64,000 nucleotides of DNA from Gammaproteobacteria bacterium. GTDB taxonomy: Bacteria > Pseudomonadota > Gammaproteobacteria > JACKNK01. Location: the NCBI GenBank assembly GCA_024234955.1, contig JACKNK010000002.1, forward strand, positions 434,001 to 498,000, written 5' to 3'. Made by a program: the position numbers and the translations under genes. The first letter of the stretch is position 1, and every line of letters begins with the position of its first letter. Of this stretch, positions 9,349 through 18,023 are shown one piece after another. The notes beneath the pieces were generated by a model, which was not told the DNA's origin, ran no database searches, and saw only the letters and a list, made by a program, of their open reading frames with translations.

Positions 9349-9549
9349 TCAGCCGCCGCCGATGGCGCGCACGATCTCGATCCGGTCACCGTCGTTGAGT
9401 CGGTGGTCGGAATAGGTGCTGCGCGGCACGATGTCGAGATTGATCTCGACGGCCAGTTTCTGACCGCTCATGTCGAGTTGGGCCAGCAGGTCCGCCATGG
9501 TGGCGTGGTTGGCGATCTCGTGAGACTCGCCGTTGACGATGACGTTCAT
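9349..9549 (-). CDS. thiS: Sulfur carrier protein ThiS
   Basis: A 66-residue ubiquitin-like protein starting MNVIVNGE and ending in the Gly-Gly (AIGGG) that is adenylated and thiocarboxylated. The VEINLDIVPRSTY and NDGDRIEIVRAIGGG segments are characteristic. It delivers sulfur to ThiG, encoded immediately downstream. Coupled order and size support the call. Confidence 0.95.
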   Translation of the reverse strand: MNVIVNGESHEIANHATMADLLAQLDMSGQKLAVEINLDIVPRSTYSDHRLNDGDRIEIVRAIGGG

Positions 9550-9605
9550 GGGCGGCGTGGGGCAAGTCGGCTGGCAGCCGGCAAGTGGGTCTGGCTGGCG
9601 GGGGT

Positions 9606-9679
9606 TGGAGCGGGTGAGGGGAATCGAACCCCCGTCATCTGGTTGGGAACCAGAAGCTCTACCATTGAGCTACACCCGC
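9606..9679 (-). tRNA. tRNA-Gly (anticodon CCC)
   Basis: Read on the minus strand the gene begins gcgggtgtagctcaatgg, has the anticodon loop TTCCCAA (anticodon CCC) on a TCTGG/CCAGA stem, a T-arm with GGTTCGATTCC and a seven-pair acceptor stem gcgggtg/cacccgc. Discriminator T and the CCA end are encoded. It reads glycine GGG codons. Confidence 0.96.
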
Positions 9680-9779
9680 GCGGGCGGTGGATGTTAGCGG
9701 TGCGCGTGGTTGGCGACAAGCGCTCTTGGTGTCGGGGAATACCGGTCGATTGTCGCGAAGCGGGTCGGGTTCGATGGAA

Positions 9780-10364
9780 TCAGTTGAGTTCTTCTTTGCG
9801 TGACCAATCCAGCGCATTCATGTCGGGTTGGGTGTCTGTTGTGCCACGGGTTGCCTCGGCAACGGCCTCGACAAGCGCCTCGGGACTGGCGGTGGCGGAA
9901 CCGCTCGCCAGCATGGGGGCGGCCACGAGATCGCTCGCGTCCATGAGCTCGGCGAGACGTTGCAGCGAGGCCAGAAGTTGACTCTGCTCCCAGTCCGGTA
10001 GCTCGGTGACGCGCGCGAGAAAGCTTTCCTGCATAAGGGGAAGCGCGTGTTCGAGGGCCTTGCGGCCGCGATCCGTGGCGGTGATCAGTTGTCGGCGTCG
10101 ATCTTTGAGGTCGCGGATGCGGGTCAGCAGTTCGCGCTGCTCCATGCGCCGGATGATGTCGCTGATCGTCGGTGCGGTCAGCCGCAGCGCTTCACCGAGC
10201 TCGGCGGCCGTGATCGACCCATGCTGCGTGACCTGACGAAGGATCAGTACCTGCGGACCGGTGAGACCATGACTTTGGGCAAGGCGTCGGCTCTGCTGAT
10301 CCACCGCACGGATGACCCGCCGAAGTGCGATCAGGATGGCCTCGTTTTGCGGTGTGTTCGGCAT
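9780..10364 (-). CDS. MarR-family transcriptional regulator
   Basis: The 194-residue protein has the MarR winged helix: SHGLTGPQVLILRQVTQHGSI, then AAELGEALRLTAPTISDIIRRM as the recognition region and a wing with RIRDLKDRRRQL. Ahead is a dimerisation helix and behind an extended 60-residue tail that is longer than usual and not recognised. It is divergent from the amidase/symporter cluster beginning at about 10554, which is the obvious candidate for its regulation by a ligand. The start at 10364 gives the usual MarR N-terminus. An in-frame ATG at 10475 has a much stronger ribosome site (GGGAGG) and would add 37 residues, so the true start is uncertain. Confidence 0.82.
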   Translation of the reverse strand: MPNTPQNEAILIALRRVIRAVDQQSRRLAQSHGLTGPQVLILRQVTQHGSITAAELGEALRLTAPTISDIIRRMEQRELLTRIRDLKDRRRQLITATDRGRKALEHALPLMQESFLARVTELPDWEQSQLLASLQRLAELMDASDLVAAPMLASGSATASPEALVEAVAEATRGTTDTQPDMNALDWSRKEELN

Positions 10365-10553
10365 CTTGTGGTTCGTACCCGAATCGGTTTGTTGCGTGTG
10401 AACGCGTCCAACGGCGTTATTTGTAGGGAAGCCGTGCGTGAAGCGTGCGGCCATATTTGTTAGGGTGCGAATCATCTGCTCGCCTCCCGTGACCCGCTTC
10501 CGCCAAGCCGCCTCCTCGTGCCACCGTGCATTATTACTCTCCGTGCCCCGTGC

Positions 10554-10973
10554 ATGGCATCCGTCCGGGTGTCGATGCTGGTTTTGATGTGCCTGTTGCC
10601 GCTGACCGCTCCGACCGACTGGGCTTTGGACGTCAGCCCGGCGTCGTCTTCCGATGGCGTGTTCCGGCTGCATTGGGAGGGGCCGGGCAACACGGTAAGC
10701 CTGGAAGAATCGACGCAAGGTGATTTCGAGCATTTGCTGACCGTGTATGCCGGTGACGATCGGGCGGTGCTGATTTCCGGGAAGGCGGATGGGGTCTATC
10801 GGTATCGCTTGCTGGACGAAGGCAGAAATGTGGTGGCCAATGCCACGGCAACCGTGGTCCACCATCCCTTGGCGCGGGCCTGGGCTTTCTTCAGCATCGG
10901 TCTGCTGGTGTTTCTGGCGACGGTATGGGTGGTGGCACGCGGGGCGCGTGGCGATGACGAGGTGAAATCATGA
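10554..10973 (+). CDS. Small secreted or membrane-anchored protein, function unknown
   Basis: This 139-residue frame starts with a signal-peptide-like stretch (VSMLVLMCLLPLTAP), has a soluble region of about 80 residues that reads like a beta-sandwich (FRLHWEGPGNTVSLEES, GVYRYRLLDEGRNVV) and ends with one transmembrane helix near residues 108-128 and a charged tail. The topology suggests a periplasmic domain tethered by a C-terminal helix. It overlaps the next gene by ATGA, so it is the first gene of the amidase/symporter cluster. No clear ribosome site marks the start; ATG at 10575 is an alternative. I do not recognise the family. Confidence 0.6.
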   Translation: MASVRVSMLVLMCLLPLTAPTDWALDVSPASSSDGVFRLHWEGPGNTVSLEESTQGDFEHLLTVYAGDDRAVLISGKADGVYRYRLLDEGRNVVANATATVVHHPLARAWAFFSIGLLVFLATVWVVARGARGDDEVKS

Positions 10974-12199
10974 CGTTGCGCGTCGATATGCCACGTTTGC
11001 AGGCGGACATCGAGGCGCTTGCGGCGATCGGTCGCGGCGGCAAACAGGGCGGCATCTACCGGATGGCCTTCAGCGATGGCGACATGGCCGGTCGAACCTG
11101 GTTGTCCGAGCGATTGATCCAGGCGGGGTTAGGAATTCATCAGGATGGCGCGGCAAACCTGGGCGCACGTCTGGGTGGTGACGGGGCCTGCGTGATGACC
11201 GGCTCGCATATCGATACGGTCCCGGATGCCGGGTATCTCGATGGCGCACTCGGCGTCATCTGCGGGATGGAGGCCTTGCGGATACTGAAGGAGCGGAACG
11301 TCAGCCTGAGTCGTCCGGTTGAGCTGGTGGCGTTCACCGATGAGGAGGGGCGATTCGGCGGCATGTTCGGCTCGCAGGCAATGAGCGGGAAGCTCAGCCC
11401 GGGGGCGATTCACGATGCCGTCGATGCCAGCGGGCAAAGCATTTCCGAAGCGATGGCGGTGCGCGGCCTGAACGCGCTTGATGCCTTGCGCGCGCAACGC
11501 GACCCGGGTGCCATTCATGCCTTTGTCGAACTGCATATCGAACAGGGGCCGGTGCTCGATCATCAGGCGCGTCCGATCGGTCTGGTCGAGGCGATCACCG
11601 GCCTGTTCCGCTGGGAGGTCTCGCTGACCGGCGCTGCCAACCACGCAGGCACCACGCCGATGGATATGCGCCAGGACGCGTTTCAGGGTCTGGCCGAGTT
11701 CGCCGCCGAGATCGATCGGGTCCTGGAAGAACACGGCACGTCGCGCAGCCGCGCCACGATCGGTCGGGTGCAGTTGTTGCCGGGCGCCGCGAATGTGGTG
11801 CCGGGTGAGGCGCGCTTCACCCTGGAGGTGCGCGATACCGATGCGGCAGTTTTGGCCGAGTTGGGCGACGCCTTTGGTCGCACTCTGTTTGCGATCTGCC
11901 GTCGTCGTGACCTGAATTTCACCCACGAGATCAGCAGTCGCATCGAGCCGGTGGCATGCAGCTCGCTGGTCATGGATGCGATCCGCGCCGCCAGCGCGGA
12001 CTTTGAGATCCAGGCCCTGCCCATGCCCAGTGGCGCGGCCCATGACACCCAGATGATCGCGTCGATCGCCCCTGCCGGAATGATCTTCGTCCCCAGTCGC
12101 GCAGGGCGCAGCCACAGCCCCGAGGAATGGACCTCTTGGGCGCATATCGAAACCGGTGCGAACGTCCTTCTCAATACCTTGCTGAGGTTGGCCCGCTGA
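10970..12199 (+). CDS. M20-family amidase (allantoate amidohydrolase / N-carbamoyl-amino-acid hydrolase type)
   Basis: The 409-residue protein belongs to the dinuclear-metal hydantoinase/carbamoylase branch of M20 peptidases. Visible features are the metal-site segments MTGSHIDTVPDAGYLDGALGV (with the catalytic Asp in HIDT) and FTDEEGRFGG, then ELHIEQGPVLD, the dimerisation-domain NHAGTTPMDMR and the terminal AHDTQMIA and SRAGRSHSPEEWTS. Enzymes of this type release ammonia and CO2 from N-carbamoyl groups (allantoate, N-carbamoyl amino acids, beta-ureidopropionate). The exact substrate cannot be told from sequence alone. The gene overlaps its neighbours on both sides (ATGA, TGATG), indicating a single operon with the cysteine hydrolase and symporter. 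Confidence 0.88.
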   Translation: MTLRVDMPRLQADIEALAAIGRGGKQGGIYRMAFSDGDMAGRTWLSERLIQAGLGIHQDGAANLGARLGGDGACVMTGSHIDTVPDAGYLDGALGVICGMEALRILKERNVSLSRPVELVAFTDEEGRFGGMFGSQAMSGKLSPGAIHDAVDASGQSISEAMAVRGLNALDALRAQRDPGAIHAFVELHIEQGPVLDHQARPIGLVEAITGLFRWEVSLTGAANHAGTTPMDMRQDAFQGLAEFAAEIDRVLEEHGTSRSRATIGRVQLLPGAANVVPGEARFTLEVRDTDAAVLAELGDAFGRTLFAICRRRDLNFTHEISSRIEPVACSSLVMDAIRAASADFEIQALPMPSGAAHDTQMIASIAPAGMIFVPSRAGRSHSPEEWTSWAHIETGANVLLNTLLRLAR

Positions 12200-12960
12200 T
12201 GACCGAACACGATCTTGATCCTGCGTTTCTGAACGTCGATCCGCTCCAGAGCACCTACCGGGAGGCGATCACCGAGTCGCCGGAACTCAAGCTTTCGGTG
12301 CAGCACGCCCATACCGCGTTGTTGTGCATCGACATGCAATATCTGGATGCGGCGCCGGGATTCGGCGTGTTTGCCGATGCCGAGAAATCCGGCGTGCCGC
12401 CGGAGGCGCAGGCGTATTACTTCGACCGACTGGATACCGAGGTGTTGCCGAATGTACGCCGGCTTCAGGATGCGTTTCGGGCTCATGGGTTGGAGGTCAT
12501 CCATACCCGCATCCAGTCGTTGACCCGGGATGGGCGTGATCGCGGCCCCGGACACAAGCGTCTCGGCCTGCACGCCGCGCCCGGTTCCAAGGAGGCCGAA
12601 TTCATCGAGCAGGTTGCGCCGATCGGCGACGAGATCGTCATCAACAAGACCGCGTCGGGGGTGTTCAATGCCACCAACATCGAATACATCCTGCGCAACA
12701 TGGGCATAACCGGCCTGTTCATCGTCGGGGTCTATTCCAACGAATGCGTGTCCACGGCGATCCGCGATGCCTGCGATCTCGGCTTCTACGTGACCTTGCT
12801 GTCCGACGGCTGCGCGACCGTCACGCCGGAACTGCAGAACGCCACCGTGACCACGATGAAGGACCGCTATGCGCGCGTGATGACGACCGCCCAGGCGATC
12901 GCAGAACTGAATGCCCTGGTCGATGACGGCCACGACACCGATTGCGTGCCGGAGTCCTGA
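12199..12960 (+). CDS. Isochorismatase-like cysteine hydrolase
   Basis: The 253-residue protein shows the cysteine-hydrolase triad in order: Asp in LLCIDMQYLD, Lys in VINKTASGVFN and Cys in GVYSNECVSTAIRDA. This superfamily includes ureidoacrylate amidohydrolase RutB, biuret hydrolase and N-carbamoylsarcosine amidase, all of which hydrolyse carbamoyl or amide C-N bonds. An N-terminal extension of about 35 residues precedes the core. The start ATG overlaps the previous stop (TGATG). Between a carbamoylase-type amidase and a symporter, the likeliest role is one step in breakdown of a ureide or carbamoylated amine; the substrate is unknown. Confidence 0.85.
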   Translation: MTEHDLDPAFLNVDPLQSTYREAITESPELKLSVQHAHTALLCIDMQYLDAAPGFGVFADAEKSGVPPEAQAYYFDRLDTEVLPNVRRLQDAFRAHGLEVIHTRIQSLTRDGRDRGPGHKRLGLHAAPGSKEAEFIEQVAPIGDEIVINKTASGVFNATNIEYILRNMGITGLFIVGVYSNECVSTAIRDACDLGFYVTLLSDGCATVTPELQNATVTTMKDRYARVMTTAQAIAELNALVDDGHDTDCVPES

Positions 12961-12967
12961 CGCAGGC

Positions 12968-14425
12968 ATGGATGTGAATGCCGCCTCCGGAGTCCTGGAT
13001 GCCGAACTAGGCTGGGTGATCCTGGTAGCGTTCGGGGTCTTCTGGGTGGTGCTCGGTGCCTGGCTGGGGCGCCGAAATCAGGATCTTGAGGGCTACATGC
13101 TCGCCGGTCGCAAGGTCGGCATGGCGCTTGGTACGGCAACCGCGATGGCCACCTGGGTGACCAGCAACACCACCATGGCGGCGCCGCAACTGGCCTTGCA
13201 GATGGGCATTTGGGGCATGGTTGGCTACTCGCTGGGTGCGGTCGGGCTGATCCTGTTCGCGCCGCTCGCCCGGCGCATCCGCGTATTGATGCCGAACGGC
13301 TTCACCAGCGGCGACTTCGTGCGTCTGCGTTACGGCAAGGTGGCGTGGCGGGTGTTCCTCGCCATCTCCCTGTTCTACGCCTTCGGCTGGCTGATCTCGA
13401 TGGGCATGGCCGGCGGCGTGCTGATCCACGCCCTGACCGGCATCGATTACCGCATCGGCATGAGTGTGATCGTGTGGATGTGCGTCGCCTACACCCTGCT
13501 CGGCGGCTTGCGTGCGGTCATCGGCACCGACTTCATCCAGACCCTGATCATCCTGGTCGGTGTGGTCACGCTGGCCTGGCTGGCGATGGACCGCATCGGC
13601 TTCGACGACATGCACGCGGCGGTGCTGGAGCAGCGCCCGGAACTGCTCAACCTGCTGATGCCGGCGGCGATCATGTTCCTGTTCAACAACCTGTTGTTCG
13701 GCGTCGGCGAGATATTCCATTCCAACGTCTGGTGGTCGCGCGCGTTCGCCTTCCGCGAGGGTGTCGGCTTCAAGGCCTATGCGGTCGCCGGTCTGTTCTG
13801 GGCGCCAATCCCGATCGTCGCCGGCTTCGTCGCGCTCGCCGTGCCGGCGCTGGGCATCAACGTGCCGGCGGCGGACATGGTCGGGCCGCTGGTCGCCGCG
13901 CATCTGCTCGGTGAGAGCGGCGCGATCCTGGTGTTCATCGTGGTGTTCGCGGCGCTGGCGTCGAGCCTCGATTCGCTGCTCGCAGCGACCTCCGACCTGA
14001 TCCTCACCGACCTCTACAAAGGCCACCTCAAGCCGGATGCGGACCCGGCGAGCCTGGCGAAAGCGGCGCGCTGGGTGGTGCTCGGCCTGGGTCTGTTCAC
14101 CTGGCTGCTGTGTCTTCCGCGCCTGACCACGCTCGCCGAACTGCTGTATTTCACCGGCGCCTTCGTGGCCAGCACGATCTGGCCGATCGCCACCGGGCTG
14201 TTCTGGCGGCGCACCAATCCGGGCGGCGCGACGGCGGCCATGGTGCTTGGCACCGGTCTCGGTCTGGCGAGTTATTTCCTCGTGGGTTTCTACGTCGCCG
14301 CGCTGGTGTCGGCGGCGGTTTCGATGAGTGTGGTGCTGCTCAGCACCTGGTTGCGCCCGGCGGACTTCGATTGGTCCGCGCTCGACCCGGCCACAACCGT
14401 AATGGGCGGAGGTACAGGGCGATGA
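12968..14425 (+). CDS. Sodium:solute symporter (SSS family)
   Basis: The 485-residue protein is almost entirely hydrophobic with about 13 predicted helices. It carries SSS features: LEGYMLAGRKVG near the start, TWVTSNTTMAAPQLALQMG in the early helices and ASSLDSLLAATSDLILTDLY in the region that forms the second sodium site. The family imports urea, proline, pantothenate and many other solutes with sodium. It follows the two hydrolases by 7 bases and is coupled to a 40-residue membrane protein, so it probably imports the compound the hydrolases degrade. Confidence 0.88.
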   Translation: MDVNAASGVLDAELGWVILVAFGVFWVVLGAWLGRRNQDLEGYMLAGRKVGMALGTATAMATWVTSNTTMAAPQLALQMGIWGMVGYSLGAVGLILFAPLARRIRVLMPNGFTSGDFVRLRYGKVAWRVFLAISLFYAFGWLISMGMAGGVLIHALTGIDYRIGMSVIVWMCVAYTLLGGLRAVIGTDFIQTLIILVGVVTLAWLAMDRIGFDDMHAAVLEQRPELLNLLMPAAIMFLFNNLLFGVGEIFHSNVWWSRAFAFREGVGFKAYAVAGLFWAPIPIVAGFVALAVPALGINVPAADMVGPLVAAHLLGESGAILVFIVVFAALASSLDSLLAATSDLILTDLYKGHLKPDADPASLAKAARWVVLGLGLFTWLLCLPRLTTLAELLYFTGAFVASTIWPIATGLFWRRTNPGGATAAMVLGTGLGLASYFLVGFYVAALVSAAVSMSVVLLSTWLRPADFDWSALDPATTVMGGGTGR

Positions 14426-14544
14426 CCGCATCCGTCGGCCTGCTCTCCGTGATGGTCACCGTCGCCACGATCCTCGCCGCGCTCGCACTGTTGGTGCTGG
14501 CCGTGCTGTGGATCCGCGACTGGAAGAAGGGACAACTGTGGTGA
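14422..14544 (+). CDS. 40-residue single-helix membrane protein
   Basis: A tiny gene starts in ATGA overlap with the symporter stop and ends where the next gene's GTG begins. The product is a single hydrophobic helix (LLSVMVTVATILAALALLVLAVL) followed by a positively charged end WIRDWKKGQLW, giving a cytoplasmic C-terminus. Small one-helix partners are known for other sodium symporters (for example MetS with MetP), so a stabilising subunit is plausible, but this is inference from coupling and topology. Confidence 0.65.
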   Translation: MTASVGLLSVMVTVATILAALALLVLAVLWIRDWKKGQLW

Positions 14545-15599
14545 AGACGACGCTCGATCCCGCCTTACTCAAGCCGCTCGATGAACCGAGCCTCGATCGC
14601 ATGGGCTACGAACGCCCGCGCGCCTTGCTCGATGCCACCGACGAGGACCTGGCCTCGCTGCTGGATCTGGTCAACCGCCCGGTGGTCTCGGCGCGGCAGT
14701 TCGACAAGGCGCAGCTGGTGCAGCTCTGCCGGGTCGCGGCGCGTTACGAGACCAAGCGCCAGAACGTCAGCCAGCCGCTGACCGGACGCATCCTGGTGTC
14801 GGCCTTCTACGAACCGAGCACGCGCACGCGGCTGTCGTTCGAGAGCGCCTGGCATCGCCTCGGTGGCGACATGATGTCGATCACCGACCCGTCCTCGACC
14901 GGCATCGCCAAGGGTGAGTCGCTGTTCGACGTCGGCGAGATGCTCAATGCCTACGGCGATCTCGTCGTGCTGCGCGACAGCCACGAAAGCCACGTCTACG
15001 AAATGATGAAGGCGTTGCGCATCCCCATCGTCAATGCCGGCAACGGCCTCGACGAGCATCCGACGCAGGCCATGGCCGACATCTACGCGCTGCTCAAATG
15101 GCAGCCGGAACTGGCAATGAGCGCGCCGGGCTGTCGGGTGCACATCGGTGTGATCGGGGTGCCGGCGCGCATGCGCACGGTGCGCAGCCTGTTGATCATG
15201 CTCGCGCAGTTCGCCGCCGGTATCGCCAAGGTCACGGTGATCACCGACGCGGACGCGCCGTTCTCCGAGGGCCAGCTCGCGGAACTGCTTGCCGCCGGGC
15301 TCAAGGTCGAGGTCACCGACGCCCTCGATGCGGTGCTGCCCGAGCTCGACGCCGTGTACATCAACGCCATCGCCTGGACCGGCGAGGGCAAGGGCTACGA
15401 GGAGCTGGGCGTGCGTTACCGCCTCAGCGCCGACTCGCCGCTCAAGCCCGACGCCATCGTGCTGCACCCGCTGGCGCGCGGCGCCGAGCTGGACGTGAGC
15501 CTCGATGACACCCCCCACAACTGGTACTTCGCGCAGGCGCGCGGCGCGGTGTTCATCCGCATGGCCTTGCTGTCCGCGATCCTGAAGACCTTCTCCTGA
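14541..15599 (+). CDS. Aspartate carbamoyltransferase-like enzyme
   Basis: The protein (about 352 residues from a GTG start after AGAAGGGA) has the carbamoyl-phosphate loop STRTRLSFESAW, an AKGES loop equivalent to the 80s loop of aspartate transcarbamoylase, and the NGLDEHPTQAMAD segment; HPTQ is typical of aspartate rather than ornithine carbamoyltransferases. The C-terminal domain reads as the amino-acid-binding half, with LHPLARGAELD near the end. It is about 40 residues longer than E. coli PyrB because of an N-terminal extension. Its place at the end of a carbamoylase/cysteine hydrolase/symporter operon raises the possibility of a catabolic carbamoyltransferase making carbamoyl phosphate; biosynthetic pyrB is the alternative. 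GTG at 14538 is an equally possible start. Confidence 0.8.
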   Translation: MKTTLDPALLKPLDEPSLDRMGYERPRALLDATDEDLASLLDLVNRPVVSARQFDKAQLVQLCRVAARYETKRQNVSQPLTGRILVSAFYEPSTRTRLSFESAWHRLGGDMMSITDPSSTGIAKGESLFDVGEMLNAYGDLVVLRDSHESHVYEMMKALRIPIVNAGNGLDEHPTQAMADIYALLKWQPELAMSAPGCRVHIGVIGVPARMRTVRSLLIMLAQFAAGIAKVTVITDADAPFSEGQLAELLAAGLKVEVTDALDAVLPELDAVYINAIAWTGEGKGYEELGVRYRLSADSPLKPDAIVLHPLARGAELDVSLDDTPHNWYFAQARGAVFIRMALLSAILKTFS

Positions 15600-15645
15600 T
15601 TTTTCGCCGTGCCGGATGGGGCGTTGTCGCTGTGTTCGGCCATGC

Positions 15646-15739
15646 GAATTTTGAGTTTTGAATTTTGAATTTTGAGTTGTCGGTGGCAGCTCGGAACGCG
15701 GTTCAAAAACTCAAAATTCAACATTCAAAATTCATAATT
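15646..15739. repeat. AT-rich inverted repeat, probable transcription hairpin
   Basis: The gap between the carbamoyltransferase and asnB holds several head-to-tail copies of a GAATTTTGA-type unit (15646-15678) and inverted copies of the same unit (about 15703-15739) around a 25-base loop. About 26 bases of the arms can pair with few mismatches. It is strikingly AT-rich against its surroundings and could act as a terminator, an mRNA processing site or a short mobile repeat. Confidence 0.6.
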
Positions 15740-15750
15740 GGAAGTGTGCC

Positions 15751-17760
15751 ATGTGCGGAATCGCCGGAATTTTTCATGCCGATAAATCGAAGCCAGTCGC
15801 CCCCGACACCCTCGTGGCCATGGCTGCGATCCAGTACCACCGTGGCCCGGACGGCTTCGGCTGGAAGGCGATGGACGGCATCGGTTTCTCACATGCGCGC
15901 TTGTCGATCATCGACCTCAACGAGAATCGGGGGCGCCAGCCCTTCGTGTCCGCCGACGGGCGCTTCATGCAGACCACCAACGGCGAGCTCTACGACTACA
16001 AACGCATCCGCGCCGAGCTGACCGCCGACGGCGCGCGTTTCCAGAGCAAGTCCGACTCCGAGATCGTCCAGCACCTCTACCCGCGCCTCGGCATGGACGC
16101 GACCCTGCCGCATTTGCGCGGCGAGTTCGCCTTCGCCTTCTACGACCGTGACGACGACACCCTGTTCCTGGTGCGCGACCGCTTCGGCATCAAGCCGCTG
16201 TACTGGACCGAGGTCGGCGGCAACGTGATCTTCGGCTCCGAGCTCAAGGTGCTGTTCGCCCACCCCGACGTGCCGCGCCGCTTCGACTCGCAGGGCCTGT
16301 ACCACCAGCTTATGCAGACCATCGTCCCCGGCACCACCGCGTTCGAGGGCATCCACCAGGTCAAGCCCGGCCACGTCGTCACCATCAAGCGCCGTGACGG
16401 CCGCCTGCAGATCTCCGAACGCCGCTACTGGGACATGCCGTTCCCGGAAGACGGCGTGCATGCCGACATCAGCGACGCCGACGCCATCGAGGGCGTGCGC
16501 GACAAGCTGCTCGAAGCCGTCGCGCTGCGTCTGGAGGCCGACGTCCCGGTCGGCTGCTATCTCAGCGGCGGCATCGATTCCTGCTCCATCCTCGGCCTCG
16601 CCTCGGCGGTGCAGCAGTCGCCGGTCAAGGCCTTCACCATCGGCTTCGACTCCGCCAAGTACGACGAGACCCCGATCGCCACCGAGATGGCCGAGTCGGT
16701 GGGTGCCGATCAGGACGTGATGCGCCTGTCCGCCGATCACCTCTACGACCACCTCGAAGAGACGCTCTGGCATACCGAGCGCACCGTCTACAACACCCTC
16801 GCGGTGGCCAAGTTCCTGATGAGCCGCCACGTGCGCGACGCCAAATACAAGGTGGTCGTCACCGGCGAGGGCTCCGACGAGTTGTTCGCCGGCTACCCGG
16901 CCTTCCGCAACGATCTGTTCCTCCATGGCATGGACCACATGCTCGCCGCCGAGCGCGAGGAATGGAAGCGCATACTTCATGAGAAGAACGCGCTGTTCAA
17001 AGGCGCGATGCTGGCCGAGAACGCGATCGACAACGCCGCGCTGACCGCCAAGATCGGTTTCACCCCGGCCTGTCTGCAACCCTGGCTGGGTGCGTCCGAT
17101 TTCGTACCCGGCATCCTCAACAAGGACATCGCCGCCAGTCTCGCTGGCTACGACCCGGGCGCCGCCATCGCCGCAGCCCTGGACGCCGATTCACTGGCCG
17201 GACGCCACCCGCTGGACCGTGCCCAGTACGTCTGGATCAAGACCATGCTCGAAGGCCAGATCCTGACCTGGGGGGGCGACCGCGTGGATATGGCCAACTC
17301 GATGGAGGCGCGTCCGGCCTTCCTCGACCATCACCTCGCCGAGTTCGCCGCGACCCTGCCGCCGAGCGTGCGCATCAGGGGCAAGACCGAGAAATGGGTG
17401 CTGCGCGAGGCCATGAAGGGCCTGTTGCCGGAAGTGCTCTACAAGCGCGAGAAGTTCGCCTTCATGGCGCCGCCGGCGCATACCGATCCGAAGAAGTGGG
17501 AGGCCATGCAGGGCCAGGCGCGCAAGTACCTCGACCGCGATTCGATCGCCGATGCCGGCCTGCTCGACGCTGACGGTGTCGATGCGCTGTTCGCGCTGCA
17601 CGACCGGGACGACACCACCGCCGCGACCCGCAACAACCTCGACGCGGTGTTCAACCACATGCTCGGCGTGCAGACCCTGCACCGCCACTTCGTCGCCACC
17701 GACGTGCCCGCGCAGGCGCGCGCGAAGGCCGCCGAACTTGGCTGGTCCGCGAACGGGTGA
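15751..17760 (+). CDS. asnB: Asparagine synthase (glutamine-hydrolysing)
   Basis: The 669-residue protein begins MCGIAGIF, placing the catalytic Cys2 of a class II glutaminase at the mature N-terminus. The synthetase half carries the pyrophosphate loop YLSGGIDSCS and a second motif VVVTGEGSDELFAGY. Such enzymes make asparagine (or amidate another carboxylate) from aspartate, ATP and glutamine, with ammonia tunnelled between domains. It is larger than E. coli AsnB (554 residues), more like the 600-670-residue forms that include specialised amidotransferases, so asparagine as product is likely but not certain. Separated from the carbamoyltransferase by a hairpin repeat, it is probably transcribed independently. 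Confidence 0.88.
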   Translation: MCGIAGIFHADKSKPVAPDTLVAMAAIQYHRGPDGFGWKAMDGIGFSHARLSIIDLNENRGRQPFVSADGRFMQTTNGELYDYKRIRAELTADGARFQSKSDSEIVQHLYPRLGMDATLPHLRGEFAFAFYDRDDDTLFLVRDRFGIKPLYWTEVGGNVIFGSELKVLFAHPDVPRRFDSQGLYHQLMQTIVPGTTAFEGIHQVKPGHVVTIKRRDGRLQISERRYWDMPFPEDGVHADISDADAIEGVRDKLLEAVALRLEADVPVGCYLSGGIDSCSILGLASAVQQSPVKAFTIGFDSAKYDETPIATEMAESVGADQDVMRLSADHLYDHLEETLWHTERTVYNTLAVAKFLMSRHVRDAKYKVVVTGEGSDELFAGYPAFRNDLFLHGMDHMLAAEREEWKRILHEKNALFKGAMLAENAIDNAALTAKIGFTPACLQPWLGASDFVPGILNKDIAASLAGYDPGAAIAAALDADSLAGRHPLDRAQYVWIKTMLEGQILTWGGDRVDMANSMEARPAFLDHHLAEFAATLPPSVRIRGKTEKWVLREAMKGLLPEVLYKREKFAFMAPPAHTDPKKWEAMQGQARKYLDRDSIADAGLLDADGVDALFALHDRDDTTAATRNNLDAVFNHMLGVQTLHRHFVATDVPAQARAKAAELGWSANG

Positions 17761-17851
17761 AATCCGCCTCTGCGCTCAACTTCACGGTCTGATTGCTGTC
17801 CCGCTATTCAGGCCGGGGATAGCGCATGCACCCGGTCCGGCGGATCGCCCT

Positions 17852-17880
17852 GAACCGCGTCTGAATAAATCAGAGGTTCC
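17852..17880. repeat. Remnant of the MITE-like element's right end
   Basis: A 29-base match, with two differences, to 3926-3954 near the right end of the element at 3794-3955, including tgaataaatcagaggttcc. No matching left end is visible upstream, so this is a truncated copy. The rest of 17761-18023 holds no gene. Confidence 0.6.
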
Positions 17881-18023
17881 TTTGCGATGTCTGAAGTCGG
17901 ATTGAGGCCGAAAGCCCGCCGAGTAGTGGCCCGTGGAGTGACCCCGGGCGTTGTACGGATAAATTCCGGGCGAGTTTTGTTTTCCTTCCGCACCGTTCCT
18001 GTTCGCACCGAGGTTTCTCACCG

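Noticed and set aside
8626..9981. Rightward 451-codon frame opposite thiG, thiS and tRNA-Gly
   Set aside because: It crosses a tRNA and two clear genes; composition is shadow-like.
13007..14431. Leftward 474-codon frame opposite the symporter
   Set aside because: His/Arg/Gln-rich shadow composition; the symporter is unmistakable on the other strand.
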